A stretch of 64,000 bases of DNA from an uncultured Isosphaeraceae bacterium (GCA_945957605.1 CAMFLR010000016.1:110513-174512); one strand, 5' to 3'; positions 27,601 to 36,389 are shown, numbered from the stretch's first letter. Notes: generated by a model from the letters alone, not told the origin. Numbers and translations are program-made.

Positions 27601-29010
27601 GTGACCCACGATCGCCGACCACCGGGCCAGGGGAGTGACACACCCCCGGCACCGGTCGGATTCGGTCTCGCCACTGCGACCTTCGTCGTGGTTTCGAGCA
27701 TGGTGGGAGTCGGCGTGCTAACCACTTCGGGCCACATTGTGGCCCAGGTTGGCTCCAATGCGATCATGCTTTTGCTCTGGGCCATTGGTGGCGTGATCGC
27801 ACTCTGCGGCGCGTTAAGTTTAGCCGAATTAGCGGCGATGCTCCCCCATTCAGGGGGTGAATATATCTTCCTTCGCGAAGCTTATGGACCGCGCATCGCC
27901 TTTGTTGGCGGCGCGGTTTCGGTCGTGATCGGCTTCGCCGCACCAATTGCCGCAGCCAGCCTGGCCTCGGCCGACTACCTGCTTGCCGCCTTCCCCATCA
28001 AAGCCGGGATTCTCCCCGCCGCACGACTTCTAATCGCAACGTCAGCCATCCTCACATTCACCTGGCTGCACTCGGCCAGCCACTCCCGCACCGCGCGCAC
28101 CCAGGGGATCGTCACGGTCCTGGAAATTGTGCTGCTCGGCCTGTTCGTGCTCGCCGGACTGGCAGCGTCGCGCCTTGACCTCTCGCGGCTCAACGACATC
28201 ACTGCCACCGGTATGACACTGAATCTCAAGATCATCTTCTCGATGGTCTACGTCTCATACGGCTACACTGGATGGAACGCGGCTGCCTATGTCGCGGGCG
28301 AAGTTGCTCAGGGCGATCGGCGGTTGCCGCGGGCGATCGTTCTCGGAACCGTCTGCGTGACGCTGCTCTATCTGGGCCTCAATCTCGTCTACGCGCTCGC
28401 GCTACCTGCGAGCGAAATCACCCGGATCGTCGCCGAGAAAGGGGAAGACGCCGTCGACCCGATCGCCGAACTCGCCGCCAATGCTTTGTTTGGCCCATTC
28501 TGGGCCCGACCGTTTTCAATCGGCGTCGGCGTGATCCTGCTGGCAACCACCAGCGCCTACCTTCTCACCGGTCCTCGGACGATGTTCGCGATGGCCGTTC
28601 GCGGTGATCTGCCGCAGGCAGTCGCGCGGATTCGTCGCAAGCACGGCACTCCGGCGCGAGCGACGCGCATCCTGGCGATCGTCGCGCTCGGCTTCCTGTG
28701 GACCGGTTCGTTCGACACAATTGTGGTTTATGCGGGAGTCGGACTGTCGCTCATCTCGCTGCTTTCTGTGTCGGCGGTTTACGTTCTCAGGCGCACGCGA
28801 GCAAATCTGCCGCGTCCGTTTCGAGTGCCACTCTATCCCATCGTCCCAGCGATTTATCTTGTAGGAACGCTCACGGTAGTGATCGTTGCGTTCTACGAAA
28901 GACCGGCCACGTCGGCAGTTGCGCTTGTGAGCTTGCTGGTTGCGGTTCCAGCGTACGACTTCTGGATGCGCCGCAAACCACGGGCGCAAGTCGATGACCC
29001 AACGGCGTGA
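27601..29010 (+). CDS. APC-superfamily amino acid permease
   Basis: A 469-residue integral membrane transporter with 12 predicted helices. The first helix has the family's glycine-rich break (VVVSSMVGVGVLTTSG), and the second and third regions read AIGGVIALCGALSLAELAAMLPHSGGEYIFLREAYG, typical of APC amino acid/polyamine transporters. Helix 6 (MVYVSYGYTGWNAAAYVAGEV) fits the LAT/APA branch. The GTG start has AGAGGA about 11 bases ahead. Substrate is not predictable by eye. Gene order suggests co-transcription with the HEAT gene before it. Confidence 0.86.
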   Translation: MTHDRRPPGQGSDTPPAPVGFGLATATFVVVSSMVGVGVLTTSGHIVAQVGSNAIMLLLWAIGGVIALCGALSLAELAAMLPHSGGEYIFLREAYGPRIAFVGGAVSVVIGFAAPIAAASLASADYLLAAFPIKAGILPAARLLIATSAILTFTWLHSASHSRTARTQGIVTVLEIVLLGLFVLAGLAASRLDLSRLNDITATGMTLNLKIIFSMVYVSYGYTGWNAAAYVAGEVAQGDRRLPRAIVLGTVCVTLLYLGLNLVYALALPASEITRIVAEKGEDAVDPIAELAANALFGPFWARPFSIGVGVILLATTSAYLLTGPRTMFAMAVRGDLPQAVARIRRKHGTPARATRILAIVALGFLWTGSFDTIVVYAGVGLSLISLLSVSAVYVLRRTRANLPRPFRVPLYPIVPAIYLVGTLTVVIVAFYERPATSAVALVSLLVAVPAYDFWMRRKPRAQVDDPTA

Positions 29011-29101
29011 AGCCTTGGCGGTTGAGGCGGCAGTCGATAACATAGAATTATCGGAAAAGCCGATTGAACCGCATCTGAGCAGAGGTTGAGACAGTCTCCC
29101 G

Positions 29102-30112
29102 ATGAACCCCACGCCCTCCGACCAGGCTGAAGCCCCCCGTTACGCGAATTCACCCGCCGAACTTCCGCCGGTCGAAGCCCCTACCGCCGGGTTCATTCTC
29201 CAGCTCTTCGTCATTCCGGCCATCATCGTCGTTGTGGTCGTTGTCGTCTGGCTGCTCTTCGGCAAGCTGGCGAGCGGCGAAAAAGACGCGATGTCCTACG
29301 TCGAAACGATCAAGTCCCCAAGCGCCCACTGGCGCGCGGCGTTCGAATTGACGAGCCTGATCAAGAACAGCCCGCAGCTCGCGAGCGATCCCAAGCTGCT
29401 CGGCGAGCTGGCCGAAACGCTCGACCAGGACCTCAAGCTCAAAACCGACGAGAAGCTACTCCAGTGGCTCACCTCGACGCTCGGCACCTTCCAGACGCTC
29501 GACGGCACGACGGCGTCCGGCCAGAAGGTCGACGTGGTCGCCGTGCTCTGCCACGCACTCGAATATCCCTCATCTGACGAGGTCAAGCTTGCCGCTGCGG
29601 CCAGCATCGCGCAACACGCCGCTCGGATGGAAGGGAAGTTCAACGATCCCCGCGCCGTGAAGGCACTTGTGGAAACGAAGTCGGCGAACTCGCCGGCCGT
29701 TCGTAAGCTCGCCGCCTTCGCGCTCGGCTTTATGAACGGTGACGACGCAACCGCCGGGCTGAAGGTTCTGATCAACGATTCCAATCGCGACGTCCGCTAC
29801 AACGCCGCACTCGCGCTCGCCCGACGCGACGACAACGCCGCTCTCGGCTTCATGCGCGAGATGCTCTCCGACAAGGATCTGCAAACCCTCTACACTCAGG
29901 ACACACCCGAGGAAGAGCGGAAGGAGATCCCGTCGAAGATCGAGGCGGTCGAGCTCGAGGCACTCAATGCGCTCAACTACGCGATTGGTGTCGGCAAGAA
30001 GAGTCTCGCGACCACTCTCAAACCCGAGATCGAATCACTCGGCCGCTCCGGACTCGTTTCCGTCCGCAGTCGTGCCCTCGAAGTTTTGAATTCGTTACAA
30101 AACTCCAAGTAA
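29102..30112 (+). CDS. Membrane-anchored HEAT-repeat protein
   Basis: A 336-residue protein with a short proline-rich cytoplasmic head, one membrane helix (GFILQLFVIPAIIVVVVVVVWLLFG, about 29-53) and a soluble helical domain. That domain includes HEAT-type repeats (VKLAAAASIAQHAARM; SPAVRKLAAFALGFMNGDDATAGLKVLI; NRDVRYNAALALARRDDNAALGFMREML). Homologous single-helix HEAT proteins are common in Planctomycetota but have no assigned function. It follows the permease by 91 bp on the same strand. Confidence 0.75.
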   Translation: MNPTPSDQAEAPRYANSPAELPPVEAPTAGFILQLFVIPAIIVVVVVVVWLLFGKLASGEKDAMSYVETIKSPSAHWRAAFELTSLIKNSPQLASDPKLLGELAETLDQDLKLKTDEKLLQWLTSTLGTFQTLDGTTASGQKVDVVAVLCHALEYPSSDEVKLAAAASIAQHAARMEGKFNDPRAVKALVETKSANSPAVRKLAAFALGFMNGDDATAGLKVLINDSNRDVRYNAALALARRDDNAALGFMREMLSDKDLQTLYTQDTPEEERKEIPSKIEAVELEALNALNYAIGVGKKSLATTLKPEIESLGRSGLVSVRSRALEVLNSLQNSK

Positions 30113-30577
30113 AAATGGGACTGGCGGATTTTTCCACGCTACATTCGCCAGATTCCGCAAAGATCGCGGCTTCGTTGAAATTGGCTCGGCAAAATCGACA
30201 CATCTTGCCTGCTTAATCACAAAAACAGCTCATCATCTCGATCAAATCATCCGAAGCGGCCTGGCACTGGCTTTGCTTCCGGATGATTTGGTCATTTGAG
30301 AGCAGGAAGAAACTCTCAATATCGTAATCGCAGCGCGGCGTACATGAAGAAATCTGGTCGATTTTTCGTCGCCCAAATTACCCATGTTATACTGGTTGCA
30401 TACGAGACCTAATCGCGAGCCATTTGGTATGCGCCGCGATGATTCGGTCAAGTTGCCGAAGGTAAGTAGAGAGGGCCACGCTCAAGGATGATGCCGGTCC
30501 TCCTCCGGCTTCGGATCGGGTTGCACCATGACGTTGACACACCAGGGACGCCCGTGACGTTACACGAGGAGAGACGC
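30113..30577. other. Intergenic region upstream of the YTV gene
   Basis: 465 bp without a gene. It contains a strong hairpin (30244-30289) and, at 30388-30393, TATACT that could serve as a -10 box for the YTV gene; the -35 match 17 bases upstream (TTCGTC) is weak. A long leader of about 180 bases would result. Overlapping open frames have no good ribosome site. Confidence 0.4.
30244..30289. repeat. Long inverted repeat downstream of the HEAT gene
   Basis: AAATCATCCGAAGC pairs with GCTTCCGGATGATTT across a 17-base loop, giving 14 bp with a one-base bulge. It lies about 130 bp past the HEAT gene stop. The missing T-run argues against a simple terminator on either strand. Confidence 0.5.
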
Positions 30578-32137
30578 ATGTTTGGGAAGTGGAAGGGTGT
30601 GCTGAGCATGTTTGGTGTCGGACTGGCGGTGGCCAGCTTCGCCCAGACGAGCCACGCAACCTACGGCGGAGGCGCATGCCACCGTTGCGCGCCGGCCCCG
30701 GTTGTCGCCACCGTTGCAATTCAGCCGCAGTACACGACGGTTATGAGGACCGTCTACGAGACGGTGTACGAGCAAGAGCCGTTCACCCTGCTCGAAACCC
30801 GCTATCGCACCGAGTATCGCGACGAGCAGTACACGGTGATGAAGCCGGTCGTCGAAACTTCGACCGTCACGCGTAACTACACAGTGATGCGTCCGGTCTA
30901 CCAGACCGAGGCCCGCGAACGTCGCTACACGGTGATGAAGCCGGTCTACGAAACCGTCAACCGCGAACGTCGCTACCAGGTGCAGAAGCCGGTTTACGAA
31001 ACCGTTAACACCGAACGCCGCTACACGGTTCAACGCCCCGTCTACCAGACGGTGAACCGCGAGCGTCGCTACCAGGTGCAAAAGCCGGTTTACGAAACCG
31101 TCAACACCGAGCGTCGCTACACGGTGATGAAGCCGGTCTACGAGACTTCAACCCGCGAGCGCCGCTACACGGTTCAGCGTCCGGTCTACCAGACGGTGAA
31201 TCGCGAACGTCGCTACACGGTGATGAAGCCGGTGAGCGAGACGTCGATGGTCGAGCAGACCTACAGCGTCTGCCGTCCTGTGACGACCACCCGCGACGTG
31301 ACGACCGACTGCGGCCACTACGAACGCGTGACGACCTGCGTTCCGGGTCCGATCGTGGAGCGTCAGGTGAAGGTGCCGGTCGAAAACGAGTGCGGTTGCG
31401 AACCGGTGAAAACCGGCTGGTTCGGCTGCGGTCACAAGAAGAAGAAAGTGTGGGCGACCGTCGCCGTTCAGACGCCTCCGCGAACCGTTCGCGAGCGCGT
31501 TTGGGTGTCGAACCCGGTCACTCGCACGGTGAGCGAAACGCGTTACGTTCGCGAAACCGCCGTTCGCCAGGTGCCGGTAACGACCTGCCGCATGGTGGCC
31601 GAAGAACGCGTCGAACCGTATCAGGTCACGACTTGCCAGATGGTCAGCGAGGAACGCGTCGAGCCATACCAGGTGCAAACCTGCAAGATGGTCGCCGAGG
31701 AACGCGTCGAAAGTGTCCCCGTCCGCACCTGCCGGATGGTGACCGAAGAACGCGTCGAGCCTTACCAGGTCACCACCTGCACGATGGTGGCCGAGGAGAA
31801 GGTTGAATCGATCCCCGTAACCACCTGCAAGATGTTGACCGAAGAACGCGTCGAGCCGTATCAAGTGACGACCTGCAAAATGGTCGCCGAGGAACGCGTC
31901 GAGCCCTACCAGGTGCAAACCTGCACGATGGTGGCCGAGCAACGAAGCGAAGAAATCCCGGTGCGAACCTGCCGAATGGTCGCCGAAACCGCCAGCCGCA
32001 AGGTCGCGGTCTGCGTGCCCGAGCAAGTGCCCGTCACCTTCACTCGCACGGTCGCCCGCCAGGTGGCCCGCGAGATTCCGGTGACGACCTGCACGATGGT
32101 TCCGGTCCCCATTCCGGCTTGCCAGACCTGCAACTGA
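30578..32137 (+). CDS. YTV-family cell-wall protein with two 16-residue repeat arrays
   Basis: A 519-residue exported protein of the planctomycete YTV family, members of which were described as cell-wall proteins in Rhodopirellula. A signal peptide ends near SHATYG. Residues about 84-243 hold ten units of the type RRYTVMKPVYETVNRE. A linker with CGCEPVKTGWFGCGHKKKK follows. Residues 334-477 hold nine units of the type VTTCRMVAEERVEPYQ, with cysteines at 337, 353, 369, 385, 401, 417, 433, 449 and 465, exactly 16 apart. The tail ends ACQTCN. CGAGGAGAG stands before the ATG. The periodic cysteines suggest disulfide cross-linking in the wall, which is inference. The large amount of Tyr, Val, Arg and Glu gives an extended beta-like pattern. 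Confidence 0.88.
   Translation: MFGKWKGVLSMFGVGLAVASFAQTSHATYGGGACHRCAPAPVVATVAIQPQYTTVMRTVYETVYEQEPFTLLETRYRTEYRDEQYTVMKPVVETSTVTRNYTVMRPVYQTEARERRYTVMKPVYETVNRERRYQVQKPVYETVNTERRYTVQRPVYQTVNRERRYQVQKPVYETVNTERRYTVMKPVYETSTRERRYTVQRPVYQTVNRERRYTVMKPVSETSMVEQTYSVCRPVTTTRDVTTDCGHYERVTTCVPGPIVERQVKVPVENECGCEPVKTGWFGCGHKKKKVWATVAVQTPPRTVRERVWVSNPVTRTVSETRYVRETAVRQVPVTTCRMVAEERVEPYQVTTCQMVSEERVEPYQVQTCKMVAEERVESVPVRTCRMVTEERVEPYQVTTCTMVAEEKVESIPVTTCKMLTEERVEPYQVTTCKMVAEERVEPYQVQTCTMVAEQRSEEIPVRTCRMVAETASRKVAVCVPEQVPVTFTRTVARQVAREIPVTTCTMVPVPIPACQTCN
30827..31306 (+). repeat. 48-bp in-frame tandem repeats, YTV array
   Basis: About ten units of 48 bp, each encoding 16 residues of the type RRYTVMKPVYETVNRE. 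Units alternate between YTVMKPVYET, YQVQKPVYET and YTVQRPVYQT forms in a partly regular order, which suggests that blocks of two units were duplicated. They are coding repeats, not a CRISPR array. Confidence 0.85.
31577..32008 (+). repeat. 48-bp in-frame tandem repeats, cysteine array
   Basis: Nine units of 48 bp, each encoding VTTCxMVxEERVEPYQ or the variant ending VESxP. The spacing of cysteine codons is exactly 48 bp from first to last. The period equals that of the first array although the residues differ. Confidence 0.85.
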
Positions 32138-32296
32138 TTGAGTGTTGATCGCTTGATCAACTCGACATCAAAGGCCGCGTGTTTGCCCGATGACGGCAGG
32201 CACACGGCTTTCTTGTTTACGACTCAGTTTGTGCGCAATGAATTCAGGTCGCGGATTGACCATCGCTACTGCACGGTGATCGAACCTGGCGGACAT

Positions 32297-32665
32297 TCAA
32301 GCGTCGCGTTCGAACGCGACCGAGAACCGCCAATGCCCTGATGGATCTTGCCCAATTTTGAATAGGCAACGACTCCATGCGTCCCCATGCCGAACGCTTG
32401 CCAATTCCAGTGCCCGAGTCGCCTCAATGATCTCGTCCGTCGCCATCACGAGATCGCGAGGATAATCGGAGTTGGAAATTGAGTGGTCCAGCCCGTCGCC
32501 AAAGCCGTCCGGCGATGCAACCAATTCCAGTTCGGCAGACGACCACCACTCCGGCGTTGCCTCAACCAGAGCATAAGCAAGACGCTCGAAGATAGGTGAC
32601 TGCTCTTCCTGAAGCGACTGCACCATTGCGTAAGTCCCGAGTGCTTTCCGGCAAAACTCAGCCAA
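32297..32665 (-). CDS. Small hypothetical protein, start uncertain
   Basis: A 122-residue acidic protein without recognised domain. Its end (WSRCLFKIGQDPSGHWRFSVAFERD) has the look of small immunity-type or DUF600-like proteins, but I would not assign it. The only start is a TTG without a ribosome site. The same frame runs 13 codons further upstream (EFKTTHCGQ) to a TAG with no start codon, which could mean a lost N terminus. It is one of three small minus-strand genes in a local patch. Confidence 0.5.
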   Translation of the reverse strand: MAEFCRKALGTYAMVQSLQEEQSPIFERLAYALVEATPEWWSSAELELVASPDGFGDGLDHSISNSDYPRDLVMATDEIIEATRALELASVRHGDAWSRCLFKIGQDPSGHWRFSVAFERDA

Positions 32666-32731
32666 CTGGCCACAATGAGTAGTCTTGAACTCACTGCTGC
32701 ATGTCTATGATCCCGTAGGTGTAGAGTAGGT

Positions 32732-33160
32732 TCAATCGTCCCGCCAGCGGTCATCATCCGTGTGCGATTCCCACTCACCATTCTCATCGATGACCCAGCC
32801 ACCAGACCAGCGTGCATCATCGTATCTCAACGCGACAAGATCCATACCTTTCGGCCCCAGGATGCGTTGCCCGGAGGCGAACAGGAGCAGGTTGCATCCC
32901 GCCCAGGCCGCTTCACCAAAATTGACAGTGACGCAGGCGACGCCGCATGCCTTTAAGGATAAGGCTTCGTTGAGAATAACCTGGAAGTCAACGCAATTGC
33001 TGGCACTGGCGTAGCCAGGACGGTCGTCGTGAATGAACCAAGACGTGGGCCGGCAAACGCGGCCGAGGTGAACGGAGAGCGAATCGATCAAACCACTGAG
33101 GAGCGCATGCCACTCGTCGGCTGTCCGAAGTGCGGGATTGCAGTCGAGGAGTCCGCTCAT
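32732..33160 (-). CDS. Small hypothetical protein
   Basis: A 142-residue acidic protein that I do not recognise. It has no signal peptide. Features are a central hydrophobic stretch (ACGVACVTVNFGEAAWAGCNLLLFASG) and an acidic, Trp-rich C terminus (WSGGWVIDENGEWESHTDDDRWRDD). It lies 66 bp upstream of the other small hypothetical gene on the same strand, so the two may be expressed together. Its closest look-alikes would be orphan or toxin-immunity type proteins, without evidence here. Confidence 0.52.
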   Translation of the reverse strand: MSGLLDCNPALRTADEWHALLSGLIDSLSVHLGRVCRPTSWFIHDDRPGYASASNCVDFQVILNEALSLKACGVACVTVNFGEAAWAGCNLLLFASGQRILGPKGMDLVALRYDDARWSGGWVIDENGEWESHTDDDRWRDD

Positions 33161-33184
33161 TCTGCTAATCTAAAGTCACGCTTA

Positions 33185-33210
33185 CAAAACGGAGGGAGCT
33201 TTCCGTTTTG
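33185..33210 (-). terminator. Candidate terminator hairpin after the small membrane protein gene
   Basis: CAAAACGGA and TCCGTTTTG form a perfect 9-bp stem with an 8-base loop. On the minus strand it lies about 30 bases past the stop of the gene at 33240 and just before the next gene. The right arm ends in TTTTG, a short T-run only, so termination would be modest. Confidence 0.45.
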
Positions 33211-33239
33211 CCAAGCTAGCCACGGGCTTTGTCAGCCCC

Positions 33240-33485
33240 TTACCGTTTCCCTTCCGGCTCCGCCCAGTAGGCAACGTAAAGCACGTACGTAACAATCGCC
33301 AAAGGCAAGTTCAACAAGATCCAAACTTCGATGATCTCGCAGAACAGGTTCGAATTGACCTGCCATTCGGTTGCCCGAACGACTGCGATACGGTAGAGGC
33401 TTACCTCACCGACCATGACGACAGCGCTGATGGCAATAAGCGCCATCAATTGCCAAATCGTATACTGAACGCCAGAAGCTTTCAT
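33240..33485 (-). CDS. Small membrane protein
   Basis: An 81-residue protein with two hydrophobic helices (WQLMALIAISAVVMVGEVSLY and ILLNLPLAIVTYVLYVAYW). The opening MKASGVQYTIWQLMALIAI is like the RFTIRRLMxxIAV N terminus of many small planctomycete membrane proteins of unknown role. I prefer the ATG at 33485 because the longer frame adds a leader that would overlap the fucU start on the other strand. Confidence 0.58.
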   Translation of the reverse strand: MKASGVQYTIWQLMALIAISAVVMVGEVSLYRIAVVRATEWQVNSNLFCEIIEVWILLNLPLAIVTYVLYVAYWAEPEGKR

Positions 33486-33525
33486 AACGTAGACCCCTCG
33501 TGGAGAGGAAAGGATCGACGTAACA

Positions 33526-33987
33526 ATGCTCAAGAATATCTCAGCGATATTCAGTCCTGAATTACTCTATTTGATCGCACGAATGGGACATGGCGACGAT
33601 CTGGTGATCGCCGATTCCAATTTTCCCGCGGAATCGACAAAAAAGCCAGTGGTGCGCGCCGCAGGACATTCGGCGACCGACATTCTCGCTGCAATTCTGA
33701 CACTTTTTCCGCTCGACGAATTCGTCGAAGCCCCCGCGACCGTCATGCAACGCGTCGATCATCCCGACCAAGCAGCGCCGGTCTGGTCGAAGTTTCAAAC
33801 TATTCTCGACGCTGCCGAAGCGCGACCGATCAAAATCGAGCGTCTCGAACGGTTTGCGTTCTACGAGCGCGCATCACGAGCGTTTGGCGTCGTCGCCACG
33901 GGAGAAACGGCACTCTACGGCAACATCATCATCAAGATGGGCGTCTGCCACCCAAAAACCACGGAGCCAGTTACTCCAGCTCGATGA
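33526..33987 (+). CDS. RbsD/FucU-family sugar mutarotase
   Basis: A 153-residue cytoplasmic enzyme that interconverts sugar anomers (fucose or ribose). The family's order is visible: LKNISAIFSPELLYLIARMGHGDDLVIADSNFPAES near the N terminus, with the conserved HGD, then FVEAPATVMQRVD, FYERASRAFGVVATGETALYGNIIIKMGV at the end. The ERASRAF and ETALYGNIIIKMGV segments favour FucU over RbsD, but the two cannot be separated with certainty. No fucose pathway genes lie beside it. Its end overlaps the convergent FHA gene by 17 bp. Confidence 0.86.
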   Translation: MLKNISAIFSPELLYLIARMGHGDDLVIADSNFPAESTKKPVVRAAGHSATDILAAILTLFPLDEFVEAPATVMQRVDHPDQAAPVWSKFQTILDAAEARPIKIERLERFAFYERASRAFGVVATGETALYGNIIIKMGVCHPKTTEPVTPAR

Positions 33988-34543
33988 TATCGTCGTCTTC
34001 CTCTTCGAGAATCAGGTCGTCGTCGTTCGTCTGCAGCGGAATCGGCGCATTCTTCGATCGCGACCTCGAAGCAGGGGGCTTGCCCTGGTTCATCGCGCGG
34101 CGCCAGTCGTCGGAATCGGTCCCGTTATCGGCCGCTGGCAACACGGGAACGCCCAGCGGAGAAGGGGAGGCGAACGCAGCCGCCAGCACCTCTGGGCGGC
34201 CGTTCGCCGGTTTGATCTTCTTCACCGGAGCCCGCTCGGAAGGCGCAGGAACGTTATCGGGACCAAGATAGACCGTGAACTTGAGGGCACCCAGGCTGAT
34301 CCTGTCGTCGGGCAGAAGGGCCGCCCAGCGAATGCGCTGCCCCTTCACCTTCGTGCCGTTGGTGCTGATGAGGTCGCGGAGGATCAGCAGGCCGTCGGTC
34401 TTCACAAGAACGGCGTGTCGCTTCGAAAGGCTGGGATGATCGAGCTGGATGTCGCAATATTCGCGACGTCCGACAACCGTCACGTCCCTCGTGACAGGGA
34501 TCGGCGGGCCGCCATCTTCGGGCACCAACTCCGCTTTCATCAC
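33971..34543 (-). CDS. FHA-domain protein
   Basis: A 190-residue protein whose first 95 residues are a forkhead-associated domain: VVGRREYCDIQLDHPSLSKRHAVLV ... ISTNGTKVKGQRI, with the GR, SxxH and NG landmarks that bind phosphothreonine. The rest is proline-rich, basic and then acidic (DDDLILEEEDDDIIELE), probably disordered. Planctomycetes have many Ser/Thr kinases, which would be the natural partners; none lies in this window. Confidence 0.88.
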   Translation of the reverse strand: MMKAELVPEDGGPPIPVTRDVTVVGRREYCDIQLDHPSLSKRHAVLVKTDGLLILRDLISTNGTKVKGQRIRWAALLPDDRISLGALKFTVYLGPDNVPAPSERAPVKKIKPANGRPEVLAAAFASPSPLGVPVLPAADNGTDSDDWRRAMNQGKPPASRSRSKNAPIPLQTNDDDLILEEEDDDIIELE

Positions 34544-34735
34544 TCACCACTTATGCTTTGTAGAATACAAACGGGCCGACCCAGCTTCGCGCGGTCCGTG
34601 GTCCAAAGTGCATGCAATTATTGGGCACGGACCGCAATTCGTCAACGCAGTTACCGAATCCTACATCAATGAAACGTACGAAAGGGAACGGTCGTGACGT
34701 CCCAGACGGTCGGGGAAATCAGAAATTTACACAGC

Positions 34736-34763
34736 TTGACGCACCGTCGGCGCTACTGATACA
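34736..34763 (+). promoter_or_regulatory. Candidate promoter of glpD
   Basis: TTGACG (34736-34741) and GATACA (34758-34763) are 16 bases apart, ending 27 bases before the glpD ATG. The -35 agrees with consensus at five of six positions, the -10 at four. The call is by eye. Confidence 0.38.
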
Positions 34764-34790
34764 GATCGACCACCAAACCGGGGATTCACC

Positions 34791-36356
34791 ATGAAACGCG
34801 ACGAGATGCTGGCCCGCATTGCAGATCGGCGCAATCCCTGGGATATCGCCATCATCGGCGGCGGTGCAACAGGCGTCGGCATCGCCGTCGACGCCGCATC
34901 TCGTGGATACGACGTCGTTTTGCTCGAACAGGACGACTTCGGCAAGGGGACATCAAGCCGCAGCACCAAGCTCGTCCACGGTGGCGTCCGCTACCTCGAA
35001 CAGGGGAACGTCTCGCTGGTAATGGAGGCGCTCAAGGAGCGTGGCCTGCTCCGCCAGAACGCCCCTCACCTCGTTCATGACCTCGCGTTCATCGTCCCCA
35101 GTTACGACTGGTGGGAATCGCCGTTCTACGGTTTGGGACTGAAAGTCTATAACGCCCTTTCAGGCAAATACCGCTTCGGCCCGTCGCACGTCCTCTCGCG
35201 CGAACAAACGCTCGAACACCTGCCGACGATTCAAACCAACGGACTGCGCGGCGGTGTGATTTACTATGACGGCCAGTTCGACGACGCGCGGCTGCTCATC
35301 AACCTCGTCACCACCGCCGCGACGCAAGGCGCCACACTCGCCAACTACGTCCGCGTGACCGGACTCTCCAAGGGCGACGACGGTTTTGTGAACGGACTCG
35401 ACGCCACCGATGTCGAATCCGGCAAGTCCATCCACCTGGACGCCAAGGTCGTCATCAACGCGACCGGAGCTTTCACCGACAACGTCAGGCGCATGGCGGA
35501 TGCGTCGGCCAAAACGATGGTCGCGCCGAGCCAGGGGGTGCATCTCGTCTTCGACCATTCGTTCCTCCCCGGCGATAGCGCGATCATGGTGCCGCACACG
35601 AGCGACGGCCGTGTGATGTTCGCGATTCCCTGGCATGAACATACGCTCGTCGGCACGACTGACGTCCCGCTTTCCGAGGCGACGCTCGAACCAATCGCCA
35701 CCGAAGAAGAAATCGACTTCATCCTCGAAACCGCCGCCGAATACCTCGCCAAGCCGCCAACGCGTGCCGACATTCTCAGCGTGTTCGCGGGGATCCGGCC
35801 GCTCGTCCGCGCCGGCGAAACCAAAAACACCGCGGCGCTCTCGCGCGACCACACGATTCACATCGACGGTTCCGGCCTGCTCTCCATCGCCGGCGGCAAG
35901 TGGACGACCTACCGCAACATGGCCGAAGATTGCGTCGATCACGCCGTCATGCTCGCCGAACTGCCCGAACGACCGTGCGTTACCAAAACACTGAACATCC
36001 ACGGATATCACGAACACGCCGACCGCTTCGGCCCGCTCGAAGTCTACGGTTCCGACGCGGCGGCGATTCGCGATCTGGTCCGTCAGGAAGCCGCACTTGG
36101 CGCGGCGCTTCACTCAGCGCTACCGTATGTACGCGCCGAAGTCGTCTGGTCCGCCCGTCATGAAATGGCCCGGACAGTCGAAGACGTACTTGCGCGTCGA
36201 CTCCGAGCCCTGTTCCTGAATGCTCGTGCGGCAATCGAAATGGCACCAGCCGTCGCGGAGATTTTGGCGAGCGAACTTGGCCATGATGCTGCCTGGATCA
36301 GCAAGCAGGTCGAGGAATTTCAGACCCTGGCCTCTCATTATTTGCCCAAAGGCTGA
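34791..36356 (+). CDS. glpD: Glycerol-3-phosphate dehydrogenase, FAD-dependent
   Basis: A 521-residue flavoenzyme that oxidises glycerol-3-phosphate to dihydroxyacetone phosphate at the membrane and feeds electrons to quinone. The Rossmann FAD motif IIGGGATGVGIAVDAASRGYDVVLLEQDDFGKGTSSRSTKLVHGGVRYLEQG is intact (given here as a run of shorter family blocks: GGGATGxG, DFGKGTSSRS, KLVHGGVRYLE). Further GlpD marks are YYDGQFDDARL, VINATGAFTD, GTTDVPL and FAGIRPLV. The C-terminal helical domain (EVVWSARHEMARTVEDVLARRLRALFLNARAA) is complete. GGGGA precedes the ATG. It ends against a nested-palindrome element. Confidence 0.95.
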   Translation: MKRDEMLARIADRRNPWDIAIIGGGATGVGIAVDAASRGYDVVLLEQDDFGKGTSSRSTKLVHGGVRYLEQGNVSLVMEALKERGLLRQNAPHLVHDLAFIVPSYDWWESPFYGLGLKVYNALSGKYRFGPSHVLSREQTLEHLPTIQTNGLRGGVIYYDGQFDDARLLINLVTTAATQGATLANYVRVTGLSKGDDGFVNGLDATDVESGKSIHLDAKVVINATGAFTDNVRRMADASAKTMVAPSQGVHLVFDHSFLPGDSAIMVPHTSDGRVMFAIPWHEHTLVGTTDVPLSEATLEPIATEEEIDFILETAAEYLAKPPTRADILSVFAGIRPLVRAGETKNTAALSRDHTIHIDGSGLLSIAGGKWTTYRNMAEDCVDHAVMLAELPERPCVTKTLNIHGYHEHADRFGPLEVYGSDAAAIRDLVRQEAALGAALHSALPYVRAEVVWSARHEMARTVEDVLARRLRALFLNARAAIEMAPAVAEILASELGHDAAWISKQVEEFQTLASHYLPKG

Positions 36357-36389
36357 TAGGTGTTGAGGCTCTGGCCGAGCGAATGACTC

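Noticed and set aside
30827..32008. Regularly spaced repeats that could suggest a CRISPR array
   Set aside because: The 48-bp units are directly adjacent without spacers, in frame, and encode the YTV protein.
33340..33365. GGTTCGAATT, a tRNA T-loop-like string
   Set aside because: No acceptor stem, anticodon arm or D-arm can be folded around it, and it lies in a coding frame.
35160..36113. A 317-codon minus-strand open frame within glpD
   Set aside because: Antisense shadow of glpD, with no family similarity.
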